Shown here: piece by piece, positions 33,514 through 41,911 of the stretch | Position numbering within the stretch: position 1 is the stretch's first letter | Layout: the number at the start of each line of letters is the position of its first letter | Assembly (NCBI RefSeq): GCF_048320135.1 | Contig: NZ_CP182947.1 | Span: 4,154,001-4,218,000 of the forward strand | Origin: Ideonella_A sakaiensis_A | GTDB lineage: Bacteria > Pseudomonadota > Gammaproteobacteria > Burkholderiales > Burkholderiaceae_C | Direction of reading: 5' to 3' | Length of the DNA stretch: 64,000 nucleotides | The notes under the pieces: model-generated | Seen by the model: only the letters and a program-made list of their open reading frames with translations | The model's database searches: none | What the model was told of the DNA's origin: nothing | Program-made: the position numbers and the translations under genes

Positions 33514-35481
33514 TCAACCCTGCAAACGCTGCTGAAGTTCGGCGACCGCTTCCGGATTCACCAGCGAAGACAGGTCACCGGGGCTGTCACCCTGGTAGAC
33601 GGCGCGCACAACGCGTCTCATGATCTTCATGTTGCGCGTTTTCGGAAGGTCGCTGACCAGCAGCACCTGGCGCGGCCGGTATGAATTGCCCATGCCTTGC
33701 ACGACGGCGGCGGAAAGCTCCTGTTCCAGCGCGGTGTCAGCCGCCACACCCGGCATTGCCACGCAGACGCAGACTATGGCCGAACCCTTGAGTTTGTCGG
33801 GGACACCGATCACCGCGGCTTCTGAAACCTTGCCGGTGCCGGTCAGCAGGGTTTCGATTTCCGACGGCCCGGTGCGCTTGCCCGAGACCTTGATCGTGTC
33901 GTCGCTGCGGCCGAGGATGTAGATCAGACCGTCCTCGTCGCGCATCGCGAAATCGCCATGGACCCAGATGCCGGGCAGGGTGCGCCAGTAACTGTCGAGG
34001 TAGCGCTCGTCATCGCGCCACAGGCTCTTCGTGAAACCGATGTTGGGGTTGCGCAGCACCAGTTCCCCCACCTGGCCAGCCGCCACCGGCTGACCGTGGT
34101 CATCGACGATGTCGGCCCCCACGCCGAGACCACCCATTCCGAAGGAACCGGGCCGCAGCGGGTGGTGCACGGTGCCGGTGAAGTTGCAGCCGCCGACCTC
34201 GGTGCCGCCGACGATGTTCAGGAAAGGCAGCTTCTTCTTGCACACGTGCTCGAAGAACCAGCGCCAGGGCGCCTCGGTCCAGGCTTCGCCGCCTGAGACG
34301 GTGATGCGCAGCGCCGAGAGGTCGAAGCTGCGGACCTCGTCATCGCCATAACGCATCAAGCCACGGATCAGCGTCGGCGCCACGCCAAGGTAGGTGACCT
34401 TGTGGTCCTGCAGCAGCCGCCAGAAGCGGCCGGTGTCGGGAAAATCGGGCGTGCCCTCGGCAACCAGCAGACTGCCGCCGAAGTAGCTCGGAATGCAAGC
34501 GCACATGGCCCCGACCATCCAGCCCATGTCGCTCATGAAGAAAAAGCGATCGCTGGCCTTGAAGTCGGCGCAGATGTGCATGTCGCGCGTGACCATCGAG
34601 CCGAGAAAGCTGACATGCGTCCATACGCAGCCCTTGGGCTTGCCGGTCGTGCCCGATGTGTACAGCAGCACCGCCGGATCGTCGGCGGCCATTTCGGCAG
34701 TCGGCAATTCGGTCGGCTGGCCTGCCACCGCGCCGGCCCAATCGTGGTCGCGGCCCGGCGTCATCGAACAGGGCAGGGCGTCACCCAGATGGCGCAATAC
34801 CAGCACATGTTGCACGCTCGGCACCGACCGCAAGGCTTCATCCAGCACCGATTTCATCGCACCGGGTGTACCGCGGCGCCAAGTGCCATCGGCTGTCAGC
34901 ACGACTTTCACTTCGCCATCGTTGAGCCGCGAGGTCAGCGGTTGCGGGCCGAAGCCCGAGAACAGCGGCACCACGATCGCACCAATCTTCATCACCGCGA
35001 AGAAGGCGATGAAAGTTTCGGGCAGGTTGGGCATGTACAGCCCTACACAGTCGCCGCGCTGGACTCCCATTGCCAGCAGAGCGCTGGCCAGGCGGCTGAC
35101 TTCAGCATCGAATTCCCGGTAACTCAGGCTGCGCTGGGCGCGCTTGTCTTCGCCCTCCCAGACCAGGTAGGGACGCTCCCAGACCGCGGTATCCCGATGG
35201 CGATCGATGCAGTTGAGCACGATGTTGGTCGTGCCATCGATGCACCAGCGGGCCCATTCGATGCCGCGCGAGGTGTCGAGCATCTGCTGCGGCGTCTTGT
35301 AGAAACGGAAGTCGCAGAACTGGAACACCTGCTGCATCAGCCAGGCAGGATCGTCGTCAGCGCGCCGAGACAAGGCCTGCAAGTCGGACTCGCCGCACTG
35401 CAGCATGAATGCGCTGAGGTTGGACTGCGCCACCAGCTCCGGGCTGGCCAGTAAGTCGAACGATCGTTTGGTAGAATTCAT
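33514..35481 (-). CDS. Acetyl-CoA synthetase-like AMP-forming acyl-CoA ligase
   Basis: This 655-residue ANL protein resembles acetyl/propionyl-CoA synthetases: 'LYTSGTTGKPKGCVWTH' near residue 275, 'SDMGWMVGAMCACIPSYFGG' near residue 313 and 'ILGRSDDTIKVSGKRTGPSEIE' near residue 525. 'PKTRNMKIMRRVVRAVYQG' carries the catalytic Lys near residue 618, and the C-terminus 'GDLSSLVNPEAVAEL' is typical. The substrate could be a short or branched acid. The start at 35481 has no Shine-Dalgarno sequence, so a later start (Met26) is possible. It faces the nitroreductase gene across 103 bp. Confidence 0.87.
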   Translation of the reverse strand: MNSTKRSFDLLASPELVAQSNLSAFMLQCGESDLQALSRRADDDPAWLMQQVFQFCDFRFYKTPQQMLDTSRGIEWARWCIDGTTNIVLNCIDRHRDTAVWERPYLVWEGEDKRAQRSLSYREFDAEVSRLASALLAMGVQRGDCVGLYMPNLPETFIAFFAVMKIGAIVVPLFSGFGPQPLTSRLNDGEVKVVLTADGTWRRGTPGAMKSVLDEALRSVPSVQHVLVLRHLGDALPCSMTPGRDHDWAGAVAGQPTELPTAEMAADDPAVLLYTSGTTGKPKGCVWTHVSFLGSMVTRDMHICADFKASDRFFFMSDMGWMVGAMCACIPSYFGGSLLVAEGTPDFPDTGRFWRLLQDHKVTYLGVAPTLIRGLMRYGDDEVRSFDLSALRITVSGGEAWTEAPWRWFFEHVCKKKLPFLNIVGGTEVGGCNFTGTVHHPLRPGSFGMGGLGVGADIVDDHGQPVAAGQVGELVLRNPNIGFTKSLWRDDERYLDSYWRTLPGIWVHGDFAMRDEDGLIYILGRSDDTIKVSGKRTGPSEIETLLTGTGKVSEAAVIGVPDKLKGSAIVCVCVAMPGVAADTALEQELSAAVVQGMGNSYRPRQVLLVSDLPKTRNMKIMRRVVRAVYQGDSPGDLSSLVNPEAVAELQQRLQG

Positions 35482-35584
35482 TTAAGGAGACTAGCCCAAG
35501 TGTCCTGCGCCGTCCAGTGGTGGCAATGCCGAGATTGCGTTGCCGGTAAGCCCGAATCCTTGAGACGTTCCAGAAGGCATCAAG

Positions 35585-36283
35585 ATGCACGTAGACGAAG
35601 CAATCAGCAGCCGCAAATCAGTGCGGCGGTTCCTGCCCACGCCGGTGTCCGCCGATGTCGTGCGCCACATTCTTGAAGTGGCGGCTCGTGCGCCGAGCGG
35701 CAACAATGTCCAGCCGTGGCGCGTGTATGTGGTCGGCGGCGAGTGCCGCGACAAGCTCTGCGGCGCCATCGTTGAAGCTGCCAGCGGCGATCCTGACCGA
35801 CACCAGCCCGAGTACGCCTATTACCCGACCAGCTGGTTTGAGCCCTGCCTGGAGCGCCGGCGCCGCTGCGGCTTCGGTCTTTACGCGGCACTCGGCATTG
35901 CCCGCGACGACAAGGACGCCCGCCAACGCCAGATGCTGCGCAATTACACATTCTTCGACGCGCCGGTGGGCTTGATCGTCACGCTCGACCGCCGCCTGAA
36001 CACCGGCAGTTTCATGGATGTGGGGATGTTCATTCAGAACATCCTCGTGGCGGCGCGTGCACAGGGCCTGCACACCTGCGCCCAGGCCGCCTTCGCCTGG
36101 TTTCACAAGATCGCTCGCGAACATCTGCCGATGGCTGCAAGCGAGATGCTGTTGTGCGGCATCGCGCTTGGGCACGAGGATCCGGAGGCCCCGGAAAATG
36201 CCTTCATAACCGAGCGCGCGGATTTGAGCGAGTTTGCAAGTTTTCATGGTTGCGACGTGACAGCGCGCTCTGACGCTGCCTGA
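35585..36283 (+). CDS. Nitroreductase-family FMN oxidoreductase
   Basis: This 232-residue protein has the family start 'AISSRKSVRRFLPTPV' (FMN-binding Arg residues near 10-15), 'AARAPSGNNVQPWRVYVV' near residue 34 and 'DVGMFIQNILVAARAQGLHTC' near residue 147. Members reduce nitro groups, quinones, flavins or enoyl bonds with NAD(P)H. The ATG at 35585 has AGAAGG with 7-bp spacing. It is transcribed away from the ligase gene and stands alone. A reductase step on an alicyclic or unsaturated intermediate is possible but not shown. Confidence 0.88.
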   Translation: MHVDEAISSRKSVRRFLPTPVSADVVRHILEVAARAPSGNNVQPWRVYVVGGECRDKLCGAIVEAASGDPDRHQPEYAYYPTSWFEPCLERRRRCGFGLYAALGIARDDKDARQRQMLRNYTFFDAPVGLIVTLDRRLNTGSFMDVGMFIQNILVAARAQGLHTCAQAAFAWFHKIAREHLPMAASEMLLCGIALGHEDPEAPENAFITERADLSEFASFHGCDVTARSDAA

Positions 36284-36304
36284 ACCAGATCGACGCCGTC
36301 GCAG

Positions 36305-37903
36305 TCAGAAGCGGAAGATGCCGTAGCTCGGTTCGGCGATCGGCGCGTGCGATGCGGCCGACAACGCCAACCCCAGCGCATTTCGCGTGTCGGTCGGCGC
36401 CAGCAGGCCGTCGTCCCACAGTCGCGACGTGGCGAAATAGGCGTTCGATTCACGCTCGGCCTTTTCGACGACGCGGTCGCGCAGGATCTTCAGTTCGGCC
36501 TCGTCCGGCGGGTGGCCGTTGCGGCGCATCTGCGCGATCTTCACGTCGGCCAGGGTATTGGCTGCCTGCTCGGGGCCCATCACGCCGATGTGGATGTTCG
36601 GCCAGGCCCAGATGAAGCGCGGGTCCCAGGCGCGGCCGCACATGCCGTAGTAGCCGGCGCCGAAGGCCGCACTGGTGATCACGGTGAACTTGGGCACCAC
36701 ACTGCCGGCCTGGGCCATCAACATCTTCGCGCCATCCTTGGTGATGCCCTCCATCTCGTAGCTGCGGCCGATCATGTAGCCGGTGGTGTTCTGCAGGAAG
36801 ACCAGCGGCGTGCGATTCTGGTTGCACAACGCGATGAAATGCGCTGCCTTCTTCGAACTGTCCGAGAACAGCACGCCATTGTTCGCGAGCACGCCGATCC
36901 TATAGCCCCACAGGTAGGCGTAACCGCAAATCAGCGTCGTCCCATAAGCCGGCTGGTATTCGTGGAATCGGCTGCCATCGGCGATGCGCGCGATCAGCTC
37001 GCGCTGGTCGAACTGGACCTTGTGGTCGGGGCTGACGATGCCGTGCATCTCGGCCGGGTCGTAGTAGGGCGCCTCGGGCTCGTGCTCGGGCACGAAGCTG
37101 CGCGTAGCCGGCCTGAGCTGGGCCACCAGTTCGCGGCAGATCTCGATGGCGTGGGCCTCGCTGTCGGCAGGGTAGTCGACCGTGCCCGAGACCTGGGTTT
37201 GCAGGTCGCACCCGCCGATCTCGTCGGCAGTGTGCTCTTCGCCAGTGGCTGCCTTCACCAGCGGCGGGCCGCCGAGGAACACGCCGCCAGCGCCCCGCAC
37301 GATGATGCTGTAGTCGCACAGCGCCGGTATGTAGGCACCGCCGGCAGTGCAATGGCCGAATACCATCGCGATCTGTGGCACATGGGCCTTGGACAGCAGG
37401 CACTGATTGCGGAACACGCGCCCGCCCTCGATGTAGACGCCCGACAGCTCTTCGAGGAAGGCGCCGGCGCTGTCGCACAGGTGCAGCACGGGCAGTCGGT
37501 TTTCGAGCGCGATGTCGAGCAGCCGGGTGATCTTGCGTGGCGTCAACGTATACCAGGCGCCGCCCTTGATGCCGGAGTTGTCGCAGTGGATCAAAACCTC
37601 CCGGCCGCTGACGACGCCGAGGCCGGTGATCACGTTGGCGCCAGGCACTTCGTCGTCGTACTGGCCGCAGGCGGCGAGCGACGAGAACTCGAGGAAAGGC
37701 GTGCTGGGGTCGAGCAGCAGATCGAGACGCTCGCGCGGCAAGAGCTTGTTCTGCGAACGCAGGCGCTTCAGGTCGCGCGGCGGGCAGAGATTGCGCGCGC
37801 GCTCCTGGCGGGCGCGGAAGTCGTCGACGATGGCGCTGATCGCGGCATGGTTGCGCTGGTAGCTTTCGGACGCGGTGTCGATGCGGGTTTCGATGCGCTT
37901 CAT
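36305..37903 (-). CDS. Acyl-CoA carboxylase beta (carboxyltransferase) subunit, second system
   Basis: This 532-residue carboxyltransferase has 'CDSAGAFLEELSGVYIEGG' near residue 143, 'GHCTAGGAYIPALCDYSI' near residue 183 and 'FLGGPPLVKAATGEEHTADE'. The C lobe has 'TTGYMIGRSYEMEGITKDGAK' in two parts near residue 375 and 'SAAFGAGYYGMCGRAWDPR' near residue 410. It resembles methylcrotonyl/geranyl-CoA carboxylase beta subunits but differs clearly from the paralogue at 19602 (SAGAF instead of SGGAN). It is the last gene of the badHI-carboxylase operon, four bases after the BCCP gene. Confidence 0.9.
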   Translation of the reverse strand: MKRIETRIDTASESYQRNHAAISAIVDDFRARQERARNLCPPRDLKRLRSQNKLLPRERLDLLLDPSTPFLEFSSLAACGQYDDEVPGANVITGLGVVSGREVLIHCDNSGIKGGAWYTLTPRKITRLLDIALENRLPVLHLCDSAGAFLEELSGVYIEGGRVFRNQCLLSKAHVPQIAMVFGHCTAGGAYIPALCDYSIIVRGAGGVFLGGPPLVKAATGEEHTADEIGGCDLQTQVSGTVDYPADSEAHAIEICRELVAQLRPATRSFVPEHEPEAPYYDPAEMHGIVSPDHKVQFDQRELIARIADGSRFHEYQPAYGTTLICGYAYLWGYRIGVLANNGVLFSDSSKKAAHFIALCNQNRTPLVFLQNTTGYMIGRSYEMEGITKDGAKMLMAQAGSVVPKFTVITSAAFGAGYYGMCGRAWDPRFIWAWPNIHIGVMGPEQAANTLADVKIAQMRRNGHPPDEAELKILRDRVVEKAERESNAYFATSRLWDDGLLAPTDTRNALGLALSAASHAPIAEPSYGIFRF

Positions 37904-37906
37904 GGC

Positions 37907-38404
37907 TCAGACGCCTTCGAGAGTGATCAGGGCCGCCTTCAACGCGAAGCTCGCACCGACCGGAAAGTGCACGGCCTTGATGCGCGCGTTGTGTGGCGCG
38001 AGCAGAGTGGTTTCGAGCTTCATGCTCTCGATCACCATCAACGCCTGGCCGGCATGTACGACGTCGCCAGTGCCGGCAAGCACGGCGATCACGACACCGG
38101 GCATCGGTGCGACGAGAACGTCGGATCCACCGCCGGCCGCGGCGCCGGTCGCGTGGGTCGACTGCTGGCGTTCGACCTCGACTGCACCGATGCCGTCGGC
38201 ATGAACGAACACCGCGTCGGCGCCGATGGCGATGTGTACGACATGCGTGCGCTCACCGACCCGCAGCCGCCACCGACCGTCGGGCAGGGCTTCGCGGCCG
38301 ACGGCCAACACGTGTTCACCGCGGCGCAACCGGACGCCGCCGTCGACGTCGCGGGTCGCGACCACATCGTGGATTGCCCCGTCGATCAGGTAGCGGGCAT
38401 GCAT
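37907..38404 (-). CDS. Biotin carboxyl carrier protein (free-standing BCCP) of second carboxylase
   Basis: This 165-residue protein has a variable N-terminal half, an Ala/Gly-rich hinge near residues 85-95 and a biotinyl domain with 'LMVIESMKLETTLLAP' near residue 125; the Lys of MKL should carry biotin. In the first system this domain is fused to the carboxylase, but here it is a separate gene, so the enzyme has three subunits. ATG 38404 lies just after the biotin carboxylase stop (38410-38412); GGAGG is 11 bp upstream, inside the end of that gene. Confidence 0.85.
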   Translation of the reverse strand: MHARYLIDGAIHDVVATRDVDGGVRLRRGEHVLAVGREALPDGRWRLRVGERTHVVHIAIGADAVFVHADGIGAVEVERQQSTHATGAAAGGGSDVLVAPMPGVVIAVLAGTGDVVHAGQALMVIESMKLETTLLAPHNARIKAVHFPVGASFALKAALITLEGV

Positions 38405-38409
38405 GCGGT

Positions 38410-39885
38410 TCAGTTCCTCCAACTGCCGATTGCCGCATGCATCGGCGGCACGGCGTGAACCTGGTGCATCAGTTGACGATCGGACAGCACCGCGGCGGCC
38501 AATATCAGGTCGATCTCGGATTCGGCCAACGTCGATCGAAGATCTTCGGCGCAGAGCGCCAGCATGCCGGTGTCGGCCTGGCCGCCGATGAACTCGGGAT
38601 GCCGCAGTACACGCGCGAGATAGGAGGCATTGGTGGCGACGCCGAGCAGCACGGTGTCTTGCAACGCGCGCTCTGCACGTGCAATCGCCTGCGCGCGGGT
38701 CGCGCCGTGGCAGATGATCTTCGCGATCATCGGGTCGAACGCGGCAGTCACCGCGCCGCCCGCGGATACCCCTGCATCGACGCGCACGCCCGGCCCGGAA
38801 GGTGGTTTCCAGGCAAGAATGGAGCCGGTGGATGGCCGGTAGTCATACGCCGGGTCCTCGGCGTAGAGCCGGCATTCGATCGCATGGCCTTGTTGCAAGA
38901 TGTCGGCCTGCTGCAGGCCGAGTGGCTCGCCGCGCGCCAGCCGCACCTGCTCGCGCACCAGGTCGAGTCCGCAGACCATTTCGGTAACCGGATGCTCGAC
39001 CTGCAGCCGGGTATTCATTTCCAGAAAGTAGAACTCGCCGGCGGCACCATGGATGAACTCGACCGTACCGGCGCCGAGGTAGCCGCAGGCCCGCGCGATG
39101 CCGGCAGCAGACTCGCAAACCTGGCTGCGCTGCGTCGGCGTCAGGCCGGGCGACGGACTTTCCTCGATGATTTTCTGGAAGCGGCGCTGCACCGAGCATT
39201 CGCGCTCCCAGACATGCACCACCTGGCCCCGGCCGTCGCCGAGCAGCTGGACCTCGATATGGCGTGGGCGCTCGATGTACCGTTCGACGAACAGACGACC
39301 GTCGCCGAAGTAGCGTTCGCCTTCTCGGCGCGCTGTGGCAATCTCGGCCTCGATAGCCGCCAGATCGCGCACGATGCGCATGCCCTTGCCACCGCCGCCG
39401 GCCGACGGCTTGATCAGCAACGGCGGGCCCAGCGCGCGAGCACGGTCGACGAAGCTCGGTGGATCTTCGTCCTCGATCGCGCTTGGCGCCACCGGGAATC
39501 CACGCTCGGCGACGAAATGCCGTGCCCGGATCTTGTCGCCCATCAGCTCGATGGTGTCGGCGCGCGGCCCGATGAAGACAACGCCGGCGGAGCCGAGCGC
39601 GCGCGCGAATGCGGCGTTCTCCGACAGGAAGCCATAACCGGGATGCACCGCCTGCGCGCCGACCTGCCGGGCCGCAGCGACGATCTGGTCAATGTCCAGG
39701 TAGGCAGCGATGGGGGTCGCGCCGTGCAGTTCGACTGCAATGTCGGCTTCGAGGACGGCGGGGCTGCCGGCGTCGACCGCGTGGTGGGCAATCGCCACCC
39801 GCAGCGACATGGCCTTCAGCGTGCGCAAAATGCGCAGCGCAATCTCGCCCCGGTTGGCGATCAGGATGGTGTCGAAATGCAGCAT
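38410..39885 (-). CDS. Biotin carboxylase subunit of second acyl-CoA carboxylase
   Basis: This 491-residue protein has 'ILIANRGEIALRILRTLK' at the N-terminus, 'VHPGYGFLSENAAFARAL', the ATP loop 'KPSAGGGGKGMRIV' near residue 158, 'HIEVQLLGDGRG', and 'EMNTRLQVEHPVTEMVCGLD' near residue 290. It ends without a biotinyl domain, which is encoded by the next gene. It is downstream of badI-like with a 114-bp gap and in the same direction. The substrate is unknown; MCC- or GCC-type 3-methyl-2-enoyl-CoA is likely from the beta subunit. Confidence 0.92.
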   Translation of the reverse strand: MLHFDTILIANRGEIALRILRTLKAMSLRVAIAHHAVDAGSPAVLEADIAVELHGATPIAAYLDIDQIVAAARQVGAQAVHPGYGFLSENAAFARALGSAGVVFIGPRADTIELMGDKIRARHFVAERGFPVAPSAIEDEDPPSFVDRARALGPPLLIKPSAGGGGKGMRIVRDLAAIEAEIATARREGERYFGDGRLFVERYIERPRHIEVQLLGDGRGQVVHVWERECSVQRRFQKIIEESPSPGLTPTQRSQVCESAAGIARACGYLGAGTVEFIHGAAGEFYFLEMNTRLQVEHPVTEMVCGLDLVREQVRLARGEPLGLQQADILQQGHAIECRLYAEDPAYDYRPSTGSILAWKPPSGPGVRVDAGVSAGGAVTAAFDPMIAKIICHGATRAQAIARAERALQDTVLLGVATNASYLARVLRHPEFIGGQADTGMLALCAEDLRSTLAESEIDLILAAAVLSDRQLMHQVHAVPPMHAAIGSWRN

Positions 39886-39999
39886 CGAAGCCCGGTCGTT
39901 GCGCGTCGGGCTGTCTTGCCGGTCAGGCTGACAAGGTCGTGACCGGAACTGTCCCGGACCTCGCCGGCCGGCCCATCGAGTGGGGACCGGACGCTACCA

Positions 40000-40791
40000 T
40001 CAGGCCTTGTCCGCGCCGAACTTGCGGAAGTCGGGCTTGCGCTTTTCCAGGAATGCGCGGACACCTTCGCGCGACTCGTCAGTGTCGTAGTACAGGCTCA
40101 GTGCCTGCATTCCCAGGCTGCCGATGCCGCGGATATTCTCGGTCGAGGCGTTGAACGAGCGCTTGGCAATCGCAATCGCCGTCGGACTTTTCTCGACGAT
40201 TTCGCGGCCCCACTTGGTCACTTCGGCATCGAGCTGGTCGTGCGGAACCACCACATTGCACAGGCCCATCGCCAGTGCTTCCTGGGCGCTGTAGCGCCGG
40301 CACATGTACCAGATTTCACGCGCCTTCTTTTCGCCGACCACTTGCGCCAGGTAGGCCGTGCCCCAGCCCGGATCGACCGAGCCGACCTTGGGTCCGACCT
40401 GGCCAAAGACCGCCTTTTCGGAGGCGATGGTCATGTCGCACAAGGTGGCGATCACGTTGCCGCCGCCGATCGCGTAACCCTGCACGCGTGCGATCACCGG
40501 CTTCGGTACGTCCCGGATCGCGCTGTGCAACTCCTCGATTGGCAGGCCGGCAGTGCCGCGGCCATCGTACTGACCGGAATGCGCCGACTGGTCACCACCG
40601 GTGCAGAAGGCGCGATCCCCGGTGCCGGTGATGACGATGGCAGCGACCTTCTTGTCCCAACCCGCCTTCATCATTGCGTCCAGCATCTCCTCGACCGTTT
40701 GACCGCGGAAGGCGTTCATCACATCGGGCCGGTTGATCGCGATGTAGGCGATCTGGTCGTGTTCTTGATAGATGATGTCTGTATAGCTCAT
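40000..40791 (-). CDS. badI: 2-ketocyclohexanecarboxyl-CoA hydrolase (BadI-like)
   Basis: This 263-residue crotonase-family protein follows Rhodopseudomonas palustris BadI very closely by eye: 'GDRAFCTGGDQSAHSGQYDG', 'RGTAGLPIEELHSAIRDVPK', 'GYAIGGGNVIATLCDMTI', 'FGQVGPKVGSVDPGWGTAYL' and 'ARQIWYMC'-like 'AREIWYMCRRYSAQEAL'. BadI opens the cyclohexanone ring of 2-ketocyclohexanecarboxyl-CoA to pimelyl-CoA. The gene is 13 bp downstream of a BadH-like dehydrogenase, the enzyme that makes its substrate, as in the bad cluster. AGGAG precedes the ATG. A terpenoid-derived alicyclic keto acid could be the true substrate. Confidence 0.9.
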   Translation of the reverse strand: MSYTDIIYQEHDQIAYIAINRPDVMNAFRGQTVEEMLDAMMKAGWDKKVAAIVITGTGDRAFCTGGDQSAHSGQYDGRGTAGLPIEELHSAIRDVPKPVIARVQGYAIGGGNVIATLCDMTIASEKAVFGQVGPKVGSVDPGWGTAYLAQVVGEKKAREIWYMCRRYSAQEALAMGLCNVVVPHDQLDAEVTKWGREIVEKSPTAIAIAKRSFNASTENIRGIGSLGMQALSLYYDTDESREGVRAFLEKRKPDFRKFGADKA

Positions 40792-40804
40792 TTGCGACTC
40801 CTGG

Positions 40805-41599
40805 TCAGCCGATCATGCTGTAGCCGCCGGAAACCGACAACACCTGGCCCGTCACGTGGCCGGCCTTGCTGGAGGCGAGGAAAGCAACCGCATTGGCAAT
40901 GTCTTGCGGCCGTCCGACCTTGCGCAACGGCAAAGCCTTCGCGATCTTCTCCATCTGTTCCGGCGTGAACATGCTGTCGGCATTGGTCCACATGCTGTTG
41001 CCGCCCACTTCGTCGGCCGTGGACGGGATGGTTACGCCCGGGCAGACGACGTTGCAGCGGACGCCGTAGCGACCGTTTTCCTTGGCAATCGTTTTCATGA
41101 AGCTGTTGATCGCTGCCTTCACGCCACCATAGACTGCCTCGCGCGGCTCGCCCTGCCGGCTGGCATCGGAGCTGATCGAAACGATGGCACCGCCGTTCTG
41201 CTTGATCATCAGGTCGAGCGCGGTCTTGGTGCAGTTCAGCACGCCGACGTAATTGATGTCGATCACCTTGCGCCAGAAATCCGGCGTGGTCTGCGTGAAG
41301 AACATCAGGTTGTCCCACCCCACGTTGTTGACCAGGACGTCGACGCTGCCGTGCTTGTCGCTTGCGGCCTTGAACATGGTCTGCACCTGTTCGAGATTGG
41401 TGACGTCGGTCTTGATCACCTGCACCGACGCCGCGCCGAGCTTGGTGGCGAATTCGGCGGTTTTTTCTGCCTGTGCCGTGTCGATGTCGCCGATCGTGAT
41501 GTGGGCGCCTTCTCCCGCGAATGCAAGGACGATCGCGCGTCCGATGTTTGAGCCGCCGCCGGTGACGATGACCGACTTGTTCTTGAGTTCGAGGTCCAC
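40805..41599 (-). CDS. badH: 2-hydroxycyclohexanecarboxyl-CoA dehydrogenase-like SDR (BadH-like)
   Basis: This 264-residue SDR has 'VTGGGSNIGRAI' near residue 12, 'NNVGWDNLMFFTQTTP' near residue 90, 'SISSDASRQGEPREAVYGGVK' in two parts near residues 142-162 (catalytic Ser, Tyr, Lys) and 'GQVLSVSGGYSM' at the C-terminus. The 'SSDASRxGExREAVYGGxK' pattern and pairing with badI support oxidation of a 2-hydroxy-alicyclic acyl-CoA to the 2-keto form. The start is GTG at 41599 with AAAGGA upstream. It is the first gene of the operon and lies behind a strong promoter with operator-like site C. Confidence 0.82.
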   Translation of the reverse strand: MDLELKNKSVIVTGGGSNIGRAIVLAFAGEGAHITIGDIDTAQAEKTAEFATKLGAASVQVIKTDVTNLEQVQTMFKAASDKHGSVDVLVNNVGWDNLMFFTQTTPDFWRKVIDINYVGVLNCTKTALDLMIKQNGGAIVSISSDASRQGEPREAVYGGVKAAINSFMKTIAKENGRYGVRCNVVCPGVTIPSTADEVGGNSMWTNADSMFTPEQMEKIAKALPLRKVGRPQDIANAVAFLASSKAGHVTGQVLSVSGGYSMIG

Positions 41600-41656
41600 G
41601 AGTTTCCTTTGATCCGAGGTTGAATGTGGAGCGCAGTCGAGCTGTGCTGAGCATAA

Positions 41657-41686
41657 ATTATATGATCAAACGCTAGTTAGAATCAA
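41657..41686 (-). promoter_or_regulatory. Sigma-70-type promoter of badH-like operon with operator in the spacer
   Basis: On the minus strand TTGATT (41686-41681) and a perfect TATAAT (41662-41657) are separated by 18 bp, and those 18 bp are exactly operator-like site C. Transcription would start near 41650, about 50 bp before the GTG at 41599. A bound protein would block RNA polymerase. Confidence 0.6.
41663..41680 (-). promoter_or_regulatory. Operator-like site C of shared 18-bp motif
   Basis: Read on the minus strand it is CTAACTAGCGTTTGATCA. It shares 'CTAACTA.CGT.TG' with site D and 'CGTTTG' with site B. It lies between divergent operons and in the spacer of a clear promoter. Confidence 0.65.
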
Positions 41687-41911
41687 CCTGCACGGCATCA
41701 TGTGATTTCTTGCCTGAACCAGGGGCATCAATGACCGAGACGTTGTCGGCCGGCCATTTGGTAGAATCGATGGCGGAAGCTGCATTGCGATGGCAGGATC
41801 TTCGCCCGCAGTTCTTCCGACCGGTGGTCCGCCCTGCTGCACCGGCCTAGCGATCTCCCTCGACGGGTGCAGTCGAGTCATCCGCAATCACTTGACGCAG
41901 AAGGTCCACCG

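Larger units (their letters stand above)
41600..41911. promoter_or_regulatory. Divergent promoter region between badH-like operon and dienoyl-CoA reductase gene
   Basis: This 312-bp gap is AT-rich near 41650-41690, where the minus-strand promoter and operator-like site C lie. The remaining 220 bp toward 41911 have no recognisable gene or strong promoter, and no clear -10/-35 pair was found for the plus-strand gene. Confidence 0.55.

Noticed and set aside
35457..35474. A sixth operator-like sequence CGAACGATCGTTTGGTAG in front of the ligase gene
   Set aside because: It shares AAC and CGTTTGGTA with the five sites but lies inside the first codons of the ligase gene at 33514-35481, and its palindrome has a 4-bp rather than an 8-bp centre.
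36347..38458. Plus-strand frame of 703 codons across the carboxylase genes
   Set aside because: It runs antisense to two genes with full carboxyltransferase and biotin-carrier motifs and has no ribosome-binding site or domain.
41750..41772. Partial similarity (TTTGGTAGAAT) to the operator-like sequence near the dienoyl-CoA reductase gene
   Set aside because: It lacks the AAC half-site and matches only over about 11 bases.
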